64,000 bases of DNA from Thermoflavimicrobium daqui (lineage in GTDB: Bacteria; Bacillota; Bacilli; Thermoactinomycetales; Thermoactinomycetaceae): positions 124,001 through 188,000 of the forward strand of contig NZ_KZ845664.1 of NCBI RefSeq assembly GCF_003313465.1. Direction: 5' to 3'. Every line of letters begins with the position of its first letter. Position 1 is the stretch's first letter. A program made the position numbers and the translations under genes. The notes beneath the pieces are model-generated. The model made no database searches. It saw only the letters and a list, made by a program, of their open reading frames with translations, and was not told where the DNA came from. This document shows, one piece after another, positions 55,676 through 63,227 of this stretch.

Positions 55676-55837
55676 AGTTTGATACACCTACTTAGGAAAC
55701 AGTTACTGAAACAAGAATTTAGAGGACATAAGACCAAAGATTAAAATTGGATTGATACTATATAGAGGAAGTAGACCCCTTTGAAGCTATCGATGTCTAC
55801 TTATTAAACCTAATTTGCCAATAGAACTATGCCTAGA

Positions 55838-55872
55838 ATAGAGCGGCTATTTTTTAAGCTGCTCTATTATTT
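55838..55872 (+). terminator. Probable terminator after comM
   Basis: Stem AGAGCGGCT paired with AGCTGCTCT (one wobble) with an AT loop and a short T-rich tail. Confidence 0.45.
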
Positions 55873-56081
55873 ATGGAAAAATTTAACCATTCGATTTAGA
55901 AAAAATACCCCTAACCTTTGAAGGGATTCTTCAATAGATAGGGAATAATATAAATTAAGTAGAACCGATTTGACGAGCACCTCGGTTTGTCAAAAATCCC
56001 TGGCGTTGCTCGTAACCCTTGATATATCTAAGCTAAATGGGCTTGAAAGTCCTTGTGTAGCAAGGGGTTGAGGAGTATGCT

Positions 56082-56186
56082 CTTGAATTGAATCCACTTT
56101 GGAATGAAAACACGGACGTATTGTTCCTTCTTTAATAAGGTACTGATCTTGGAAAACATGAATTGAATCCAAGATGGAATTGAAAC
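56082..56186 (+). CRISPR. Decayed mini-array of a third repeat family
   Basis: Two imperfect 30-nt copies (56082-56111 and 56157-56186) that share GAATTGAATCCA and end GGAATGAAAAC or GGAATTGAAAC, 45 nt apart. Upstream sequence (55975-56081) contains GACGAGCAC and GATATATC elements reminiscent of the leaders at 56385 and 60160. No cas genes are near, so it is probably a relic. Confidence 0.55.
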
Positions 56187-56384
56187 AAGTAGGAGGATGC
56201 CTCCATGAGCTTTTTCCGTCCATGCAACTTTCCATATTTTTCATGGAAGTATACCGCCCATTCGAATTGGTAAGCAATGGAATAGATAAATGTATACTTC
56301 TTAGTTAGTTGTATTTGATTAACTATTCAACACTTGATATTTAATTAGCAATAGTATAACCTTTTAGTAAGGAATTCTGTTGCT

Positions 56385-56574
56385 TTGCGAACACCATGAG
56401 CTTCTGGAAAATCCCAAGGGGTGTTCGGAAATGTAAAAGTCCTTGGCATATAAGGGATAAGGGAATTGTCAGACAGCTCTTAGCAACGAAAAATCACCTT
56501 AAAAAGCTGAAAAAGGCGTGGTGTTCGGAAATAGATCTATGAGGGCAGTAATACCAAGGACTCTGACGGCCGCT
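56385..56574 (+). promoter_or_regulatory. Leader of 37-nt-repeat array C
   Basis: About 190 bp clearly homologous to the leader at 60160: shared AATCCCAAGGGGTGTTCGG, AAGTCCTTGG, AATTGTCAGA, AGCTCTTAGC, a second GTGTTCGGAAA and the final CCGCT before the first repeat. Confidence 0.8.
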
Positions 56575-57860
56575 GTATCAATAGAAAACACCTCATTAAG
56601 AGGATTGAAAGTTTCAATATTGTGGACTAAAAAGGCTAAGGATATTAATGTATCAATAGAAAACACCTCATTAAGAGGATTGAAAGAGGTTGCCTCTATC
56701 TTGAAAGGTAGTAAAGTATCATATGTATCAATAGAAAACACCTCATTAAGAGGATTGAAAGTCTCCAAACTTATCACTATGCCATTTGGCAAAATACAGG
56801 TATCAATAGAAAACACCTCATTAAGAGGATTGAAAGTCTATGTGTAATCGTAACAGTTTACACACATGTTAGGTATCAATAGAAAACACCTCATTAAGAG
56901 GATTGAAAGTATATTTTGCTTCCACATTAATCGGTATCCGCTATTAGTATCAATAGAAAACACCTCATTAAGAGGATTGAAAGTACTTTCTTTATCTAGT
57001 AGATAGGTTCCTTTACTGTATCAATAGAAAACACCTCATTAAGAGGATTGAAAGTAAATACTCTAGATCGTCGATTCGGAATAAACCCTGGTATCAATAG
57101 AAAACACCTCATTAAGAGGATTGAAAGTTTGCTGCTTCACTTCCTATTTCAACAACGATCTCGTATCAATAGAAAACACCTCATTAAGAGGATTGAAAGA
57201 ATGAGTTGGTTCAAAACCCCCCAAGGAGGGGATCAAGTATCAATAGAAAACACCTCATTAAGAGGATTGAAAGTGAAAAATTAACAGGCTTATGCTATGA
57301 CGAGTCCAGTATCAATAGAAAACACCTCATTAAGAGGATTGAAAGGATGTTCCAAGCTTAATAAACTATCATCTGCTGAAGTATCAATAGAAAACACCTC
57401 ATTAAGAGGATTGAAAGGGTATAATCAACTAGTAGAGGATTGGAACTACTCATGTATCAATAGAAAACACCTCATTAAGAGGATTGAAAGTAGAAGAAAT
57501 AAAGAATCTACCAGATAGTAGTATAGATGTATCAATAGAAAACACCTCATTAAGAGGATTGAAAGTTCTTGTCCAAAATCCCATCCCCACAAATCATAAT
57601 AGTATCAATAGAAAACACCTCATTAAGAGGATTGAAAGTATCCTAAAACTAGCCCCGTCTTGGGGCATTGAAGTATGTATCAATAGAAAACACCTCATTA
57701 AGAGGATTGAAAGACTTTGTTTTTAGGGTAAACGGTGCTTTCAATCTTTAGTATCAATAGAAAACACCTCATTAAGAGGATTGAAAGGGGTAAGGCTCAC
57801 CTGTTATTTTTTGATATTCTTCGGTATCAATAGAAAACACCTCATTAAAAGGATTGAAAC
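56575..57860 (+). CRISPR. CRISPR array C, type III-like 37-nt repeats (18 repeats)
   Basis: Repeats start GTATCAATAGAAAACACCTC and end AGAGGATTGAAAG, with spacers of 34-38 nt. The starts are 56575, 56650, 56725, 56800, 56873, 56947, 57018, 57091, 57163, 57237, 57309, 57381, 57454, 57529, 57602, 57677, 57751 and 57824. The last repeat is altered (AAAAGG, final C), which fixes plus orientation. The GATTGAAAG end resembles type III 5' tags. No cas6, cas10 or csm/cmr gene is in the window. Confidence 0.97.
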
Positions 57861-57870
57861 GTAAATAAAT

Positions 57871-57945
57871 GGACCTGAAAGCCCTTGTGTGGTAAGGAGT
57901 TTAGATGTATATTCTCTTGAATTGAATCCAAAATGGAATTGAAAT
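57871..57945 (+). CRISPR. Single-repeat relic of the third repeat family
   Basis: One 30-nt copy (57916-57945) of the repeat seen at 56082, preceded by about 44 bp matching the sequence before that relic (CTTGTGT then AAGG, then TCTTGAATTGAATCCA). It abuts the decayed end of array C. Confidence 0.5.
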
Positions 57946-58407
57946 GACTGCTTTATCACTAAAAAATTGGCTAGCCAGTTTCCTTCAAAGTAATATATAG
58001 AAACAATGAAAAACACTTCATATAAGAAAACCAAAACAATCAAATAAAAAAACTAAACCCCATTTGGCTACTTCATCACCAGATGGGGTTTTATATTGTG
58101 AAACGGAAGTATTTTATTAAATAAACACATTGAATAGTATCACGTCCTAGCTAACTTTTTTTTGAAAGAGTTTGGTGTACGATCCACTCTGAACAACCTA
58201 ATGTTTCATGAGCTCTTTCTGACATACCGGACACTGGATCAAGAAGTAGGTTTTACAATATAAAGTGGAAATGGATAAATCATGTGGATGATATTGGAGA
58301 GGTGGGAAAGAAGTTTTAGAGATGGATCAATGGTTAAAGTTTTCATTTCATATTGGATACAATACCTCTTAATATAATATTCTCTATTTGACGGATAATT
58401 CCTAAAT
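57946..58407. other. Intergenic region
   Basis: Holds a terminator-like hairpin near 58055 and a stretch (about 58150-58250) that, on the minus strand, reads LLDPVSGMSERAHETLG before stops. That looks like a fragment of an unidentified coding sequence. No intact gene. Confidence 0.4.
58055..58094 (+). terminator. Rho-independent terminator-like hairpin
   Basis: AAACCCCATTTGG pairs with CCAGATGGGGTTT around an 11-nt loop, followed by TTAT. It may end read-through from the CRISPR array. Confidence 0.6.
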
Positions 58408-58641
58408 TTGTTTCCTTATGCTAAGTATATGGCAAGCATTCGGGTAAATAGGGAAGAAGAGTTTGCTCCTGTTAAAAATAAAATAGGGCCAGATAGCCCG
58501 GATACAGCCCAGAAGTTCATTTTCGATTTACATCATAAATGGTTAATAAAAGATCAAATGATTGAAATTTCTCCTCTCCTTTCTTATACTGGAGAAGGGC
58601 TGAATAAAGAATTGTTAAACAGTAATAATAGAGTTCATTGA
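58408..58641 (+). pseudogene. C-terminal remnant of a UDP-sugar (UDP-GlcNAc) pyrophosphorylase
   Basis: 77 codons matching the end of UDPGP-family uridylyltransferases: VNREEEFAPVKN, GPDSPDTAQKF, LHHKWL, and ISPLLSYTGEGL. The family has roughly 400 residues or more, so about 80% of the gene is missing upstream. No ribosome site precedes it. Probably a remnant left by deletion. Confidence 0.7.
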
Positions 58642-58918
58642 TTATAAAATAAGATATTCATTCTGTGTGGCATAAAGAGCTGGTTGCTTTCATGCTCAGC
58701 TGATTGGAATGATTTCCATTGCCTATGGTCTAACCATGATTATATTTACAACACTTATCTAACGAAAGCAATCAATGAACAAAGATTCTTAGCAACTATT
58801 GCACCCCTATGGATATTTAGTATGGGTTCTATTTTCATTCATATCTTATATCTGATGTATTTACTTTATTAGTAGTAATAGTAGTAATTATTATATATAG
58901 TAAGTGAGGAAGATCATT
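58642..58918. other. Region upstream of lgt with hydrophobic reading frames
   Basis: Short frames encode hydrophobic stretches such as AQLIGMISIAYGLTMIIF (ending about 58765) and, in another frame, IFIHILYLMYLLY (ending 58872). They look like pieces of a decayed membrane protein gene. I cannot name it. Confidence 0.35.
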
Positions 58919-59707
58919 TTGCATCAATTTTTAGGATATTTAGGCTCTTTTCCTATCCGTTCATATAGTATCATATTCGCTTTGGCCGTCTTATTAGGGT
59001 TAGGGGTTACTATTACGCTAGGAAAGCTCCAAAAGAAAGATGAGCTAGTTAAACACCTTTGGAATCTTTTTATTCCCATGATGATCGGAGCGATCATAGG
59101 TTCCCGATTCTGGCATGTATTTTTATTTAACTGGAACTATTACTCACAACATCCTAGTGAGATTCTAGCAGTTTGGCAAGGTGGATTATCTATTCAAGGT
59201 GGGATTGTGGGGGCAATTATTGTTGCCATCTGGTATGTACGGAAACATCAGATTTCGTTTTGGGAGTTAGCAGACTTGTGTACTCCAGGACTTATATTAG
59301 CTCAGAGTATTGGAAGAGATGCCAATCTAATGAATGGAGATGCATTTGGAGATCCAACAGGAGGCGATTTTGGTATTCTTTATCCAGAAGGTACTATTGC
59401 ACGAGAGACTTTTGGAAATCAACCACTATGGCCTGCCGAAATATGGGAAGGACAAATGGATGTGATCATTTTTGCCATTCTTCTTATTCTTATGCAAAAG
59501 AAGTTAAGACCCGGCTATCTCTTCCTCATTTACAACGTTTTATATAATATCGGTCGATTCGCATTGGAAATGCTTCGAGGTGATTCTCCACAGTTTCTAT
59601 TTGGTTGGACTGCTGCACAATGGACCTCGGTGAGTGTGATTTTCATTTCACTGGTGATTGCTGGATTTCTTCACTTTACTTATGATAAAAGAAATCAAAT
59701 TACATAG
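58919..59707 (+). CDS. lgt: Prolipoprotein diacylglyceryl transferase
   Basis: About 262 residues with seven membrane segments. It transfers diacylglycerol to the lipobox Cys of prolipoproteins such as the phosphodiesterase at 5482. Family signatures: GSRFWHVFLFN, GGLSIQGGIVGAII and the Lgt motif GRDANLMNGDAFG. TTG 58919 behind GTGAGGA is preferred over the in-frame GTG 15 nt earlier, which overlaps that site. It stands alone among CRISPR debris, whereas in Bacilli it is often in an hprK-lgt cluster. Confidence 0.93.
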   Translation: MHQFLGYLGSFPIRSYSIIFALAVLLGLGVTITLGKLQKKDELVKHLWNLFIPMMIGAIIGSRFWHVFLFNWNYYSQHPSEILAVWQGGLSIQGGIVGAIIVAIWYVRKHQISFWELADLCTPGLILAQSIGRDANLMNGDAFGDPTGGDFGILYPEGTIARETFGNQPLWPAEIWEGQMDVIIFAILLILMQKKLRPGYLFLIYNVLYNIGRFALEMLRGDSPQFLFGWTAAQWTSVSVIFISLVIAGFLHFTYDKRNQIT

Positions 59708-59729
59708 GTGATTGAGTTTTTCATCATAC

Positions 59730-59810
59730 TTTGTATCTATTCTTTGCGAAATGAATACTTGCCCATACGTTCCAGTACATAAAAATCAAGCGGTTGGTAT
59801 TGACTTATAG
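59730..59810 (+). pseudogene. Second TnpB remnant (27 codons)
   Basis: Reads FVSILCEMNTCPYVPVHKNQ then AVGIDL and a stop, matching residues just before the first RuvC Asp in the 47582 remnant (SILCEMNVCPYIPVPKDK then GVGVDL). It is a different, more decayed copy. Confidence 0.75.
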
Positions 59811-59872
59811 CCATCAGTAGCTAAGAGGTTTGTTTTTGTGTTGATTTCAACTGTTAAAACGACACGCTAATT

Positions 59873-59900
59873 AGCCCAGGGGTAGCTTTACCCTTGGGCT
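59873..59900 (+). other. Perfect GC-rich hairpin, possible transposon right end
   Basis: AGCCCAGGGGTA pairs with TACCCTTGGGCT (one wobble) with a 4-nt loop. It lies 60 bp after the TnpB fragment, where the terminal hairpin of an IS200/IS605-like element or a terminator would sit. Confidence 0.45.
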
Positions 59901-60159
59901 TAATATATTGTGCTACGCGGAGACTAGATGTTTCTCTTATTATAATTATAAAGATGAGGTAGCAGGGCATAACATTATATATAAATACTCTCATGGTTAT
60001 ATAATTAAATAAGTTTTGTTAACGGAAACTAGTAATTTTGAATCGCTGGGTGCTTCCTAATCAATTTATCACGATAAATAGCCGAACATTTAAAAAAGTG
60101 TTTTTGATCTAGCAGGAATTACTCGATGGATAGAGAATACTATATAAAAAGTAGAAGGG

Positions 60160-60353
60160 ATTTGCGAGCACGATGAGCTTCGGGAAAATCCCAAGGGGTG
60201 TTCGGAAATGCGAAAGTCCTTGGGATATAAGGGTTAAAGTGAATTGTCAGATAGCTCTTAGCGATGAAAAATTGCATGAAAACAACTGAAAAGGTGAGGT
60301 GTTCGGAAAAGGGGGTACAATGCAAGTAGTACCAAGGCCTTCAGACATCCGCT
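60160..60353 (+). promoter_or_regulatory. Leader of 37-nt-repeat array D
   Basis: Homologous over about 190 bp to the array C leader at 56385, ending CATCCGCT before the first repeat. It also begins GATTTGCGAGCAC like the relic leader near 55975. Confidence 0.8.
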
Positions 60354-60751
60354 ATAACAATGGAAAACACCTCTTATAGAGGATTGAAATATAAGTGGAT
60401 AATATCTTTTCATACTTCATTTTCTATAACAATGGAAAACACCTCTTATAGAGGATTGAAATTTATAGCGCGGGTGCTTGGTCAAGCTGGATCAAGCAAT
60501 AACAATGGAAAACACCTCTTATAGAGGATTGAAATTGCATTGGACAAAAGTCCCAACACTTTCGAGAAAATAACAATGGAAAACACCTCTTATAGAGGAT
60601 TGAAATAATTGTAGACCGTGCGAAACGATCCAGTTTAGTAAATAACAATGGAAAACACCTCTTATAGAGGATTGAAACTTGGCAGGGTCTAAGTTATAAG
60701 GTGGTTCCATTTGCATAACAAAGGAAAACCCCTCATCAAGAGGATTGAAAC
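60354..60751 (+). CRISPR. CRISPR array D, type III-like 37-nt repeats (6 repeats)
   Basis: Repeats start ATAACAATGGAAAACACCTC and end AGAGGATTGAAAT, with 34-36-nt spacers. The starts are 60354, 60426, 60499, 60570, 60642 and 60715. The fifth ends in C and the sixth is clearly decayed (ACAAAGG, CCCCTCATC), giving plus orientation. The repeat is a diverged version of that in array C: the central stem CCTC/GAGG is kept and the loop differs. Confidence 0.96.
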
Positions 60752-61080
60752 GCTTGTTGCAAATAAAAAAAGTAAACAATGGTTACTAAATCGAATAAAA
60801 AGCAATAAAACCGCCCTAATAAGGTGGATAAGCTTTGCTTTCTGAGGTTGAATGCCTAGCTTTTGACAGAATGTGCCTTTTCCTTAAACCCATAATCAAA
60901 AATACGATGATCATAGAATAGTGGTATTTATTGGATCGTAGAAATGGCGACAACCCGCTAACGACCAACATTCCTCCTTATAGGAAGGGATGTTGGTTTT
61001 TCATACTTATTAAGCAAATATTTAGAAATCCACCTCTTAAAGCGGTCCTATTAGCCCGAATAAAAATATTTAGAAAATGC
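60752..61080. other. Intergenic region downstream of array D
   Basis: About 330 bp with a terminator at 60964 and no gene that I can support. A 79-codon frame from 60931 crosses the terminator and is rejected. Confidence 0.45.
60964..61001 (+). terminator. Rho-independent terminator
   Basis: ACCAACATTCC pairs with GGGATGTTGGT around an interior CCTT/AAGG stem, followed by TTTTTC. Confidence 0.75.
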
Positions 61081-61109
61081 TTGACTGCAAAATTAATAAC
61101 CACTATTAT
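61081..61109 (+). promoter_or_regulatory. Promoter of the transketolase operon
   Basis: TTGACT (61081-61086), a 17-nt spacer and TATTAT (61104-61109). It would give a leader of about 330 nt containing the repeated operators. Confidence 0.65.
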
Positions 61110-61151
61110 AAATAGTAAGGAAATTATTTTCCTCTTGCCTTTATCTAAAAT

Positions 61152-61431
61152 AAGAAATGGCGTTTCTTAATAAGAAAAATACGACTCTAAAAAAGCGCAT
61201 ATGAATGGTTATAGGGTTGTATTCTATCAAACAACTGATTAGTCAGATTAGCTAACGATGGACGTAATTAATTCCGTTTACTAGATGTTAGGTAAAATGA
61301 TACGTAATGGATCAGTCGATATTCAAGGCTATTATGGGCAAGTAAGGATCACCATCGTCTTGATAAGAAATGTTATTTCTTTATAAGAAACAATATGATT
61401 TATTTAAGAAACAGCATTTCTTATTAAGGGA
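61152..61431 (+). promoter_or_regulatory. Three copies of a triple half-site operator
   Basis: The pattern AAGAAA-N5-TTTCTT-N3-AAGAAA occurs at 61152-61177 and 61365-61390, and with a degenerate last half-site (AAGGGA) at 61406-61431. The last copy ends just before the AAGGAGG ribosome site. Likely binding sites for a dedicated regulator of the sugar operon. Confidence 0.6.
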
Positions 61432-61446
61432 ATAAGGAGGTAAATC

Positions 61447-62271
61447 ATGGCCCTAAGTGAAAGTAAATTGGCATATTATCAGGAATTAGCGAAAACGATC
61501 CGTCAGCATATTGTTCGCATGACTCATCATGCTGGAAGTGGACATCCTGGAGGATCGCTTTCGGCGACAGAGATTTTAACCAACCTCTTTTTTGAACATA
61601 TGAATGTAGATCCGCAAAACCCAGACTGGGAACACCGTGATTATTTCTTCCTCTCCAAAGGGCATTGTACACCTGTCTATTATTCCGTATTAGCAGAAAA
61701 GGGCTTTTTCCCTGTTGAAGAACTACTTACTTTCCGAGATGTAGATGGTCGTTTGCATGGTCATCCTTGTAGCGAACATTGTCCAGGTGTAGATATTTCT
61801 TCTGGCTCTTTAGGACAAGGGTTGTCTGTAGCGAATGGTGTTGCCTTGGCTGCAAAGTTAAATGGGACCAATCAGCGCGCCTATGTCATGATTGGGGATG
61901 GCGAATTGCAAGAAGGGCAGGTATGGGAAGCGGCGATGACGACTCCTCACTATCAATTAGATAATGTGTGTGCCATCGTCGATTGGAATAAGATCCAGCT
62001 AGACGATTATGTAGAGAATGTCAAAGGACTAGGTAATTTGGTAGGAAAATGGCGCGCTTTTGGTTGGCATGTCATCGAAATTGATGGACATGATCTAAAT
62101 CAAGTGGATCATGCTTTCCATGAAGCCAAGCATGTCAAAGGAAAACCAACTGTTATTCTCGCACATACCATCAAGGGAAAAGGGATTTCTTTTATGGAGA
62201 ATACAGATAAATGGCACGGATTGGCCCCCAATGATGAAGAACTTGAGCTTGCATTAAAGGAGTTGGTATAA
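61447..62271 (+). CDS. Transketolase, N-terminal subunit
   Basis: 274 residues, the thiamine-diphosphate-binding half of a split transketolase. SGHPGGSLSATEIL, the ThDP motif GDGELQEGQVWEAAMTT with Asn in DWNKIQ, and the end KWHGLAPNDEEL are all present. It transfers two-carbon units between sugar phosphates. ATG behind AAGGAGG. It ends exactly at the next start, forming a coupled pair. Confidence 0.93.
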   Translation: MALSESKLAYYQELAKTIRQHIVRMTHHAGSGHPGGSLSATEILTNLFFEHMNVDPQNPDWEHRDYFFLSKGHCTPVYYSVLAEKGFFPVEELLTFRDVDGRLHGHPCSEHCPGVDISSGSLGQGLSVANGVALAAKLNGTNQRAYVMIGDGELQEGQVWEAAMTTPHYQLDNVCAIVDWNKIQLDDYVENVKGLGNLVGKWRAFGWHVIEIDGHDLNQVDHAFHEAKHVKGKPTVILAHTIKGKGISFMENTDKWHGLAPNDEELELALKELV

Positions 62272-63216
62272 ATGGCTTTACGAGCTCCACGTCAGGGATA
62301 TAGTGATGCTTTAATTCGCTTAGGTGAAAAAGCTGAGAATCTCGTCGTACTTGATGCAGATTGTGCCAAATCAAATCTGACGAATCTCTTTAAAGAAAAG
62401 TTTCCAGAGCGATTTTTTAATATTGGGATTTCTGAATGTGATTTAGTAGGGACGGCTGCTGGACTTGCTTTAGCTGGAAAAGTCCCATTTGCCAATGCTT
62501 ATGCAAACTTTTTAACAGGACGCGCTTTTGATCAAATGCGGATATCGGTTTGTTATGCCAATAACAATGTGAAAGTGATCGGTCATAACGCTGGTACTTC
62601 TCCAGCGCAAGAAGGTGCGACTCATTTGCCATTGGAAGATATTTCGTTGATGAGATCGTTACCAAGAATGACCGTTATCGTTCCAGCTGATGCGATCGAG
62701 ATGAAAAAAGCGGTGGTAGCGGCATATGAACATCATGGTCCTGTTTATCTGCGTGTAGGTAAATTACCTGTTCCGATTGTAACAAAAGAAGAGGATCCAT
62801 TCGAGATTGGTAAGGCGATTACTTTTAAAGAAGGTTCAGATATCTCTCTAATCAGTACAGGGATGATGCTAGATGAGACACTAAAAGCAGCAGCCATACT
62901 AGAAAAAGAAGGACTTCAAGCGGAAGTGATTCATGTGCATACGATTAAGCCGATTGATGTGGATGCGATTACCCGATCGGCTGCCAAAACCAAACGCGTC
63001 GTTACGGTGGAAGAGCATTCAATTATCGGTGGATTGGGCAGTGCTGTCGCTGAAGTTTTGGCAGAACACCAACCAACCCCGATGCGCCGTGTCGGAACGC
63101 AAGACCGCTTTGGTGTTTCAGGGAAAATGGACGAATTACTTGATTTCTTTGGTTTAAGAGCAGCGAATATTGTAAAGGCGGCTAAAGATTGTTTCGAGGT
63201 GATTAAGGTCTCCTAG
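62272..63216 (+). CDS. Transketolase, C-terminal subunit
   Basis: 314 residues. The pyrimidine-binding half (FFNIGISECDLVGTAAGLAL with catalytic Glu) plus the C-terminal domain (VVTVEEHSIIGGLGSAVAEVL). It pairs with the preceding subunit to form one active enzyme. Split transketolases often sit in dedicated sugar-catabolism operons, which fits the kinase gene that follows. Confidence 0.93.
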   Translation: MALRAPRQGYSDALIRLGEKAENLVVLDADCAKSNLTNLFKEKFPERFFNIGISECDLVGTAAGLALAGKVPFANAYANFLTGRAFDQMRISVCYANNNVKVIGHNAGTSPAQEGATHLPLEDISLMRSLPRMTVIVPADAIEMKKAVVAAYEHHGPVYLRVGKLPVPIVTKEEDPFEIGKAITFKEGSDISLISTGMMLDETLKAAAILEKEGLQAEVIHVHTIKPIDVDAITRSAAKTKRVVTVEEHSIIGGLGSAVAEVLAEHQPTPMRRVGTQDRFGVSGKMDELLDFFGLRAANIVKAAKDCFEVIKVS

Positions 63217-63227
63217 GAGTGGATGAT

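Larger units (their letters stand above)
55676..56384. other. Intergenic region with terminator and CRISPR relics
   Basis: Contains the comM terminator, a degraded CRISPR leader (about 55905-56081) and two decayed repeats (see the entry at 56082). Otherwise AT-rich and empty. Confidence 0.5.
59708..60159. other. Intergenic region with TnpB remnant
   Basis: Holds the TnpB fragment and hairpin listed separately, then about 240 bp of AT-rich DNA. Bases 60100-60159 resemble sequence before the relic leader at about 55920 (GATAGGGAATA-like and AAGTAGAA). Confidence 0.45.

Noticed and set aside
59173-59547. 124-codon frame within lgt
   Set aside because: Alternate frame of lgt, which has clear family motifs in its own frame.
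60931-61170. 79-codon frame upstream of the transketolase operon
   Set aside because: It crosses a terminator, a promoter and an operator, lacks a ribosome site and resembles nothing.
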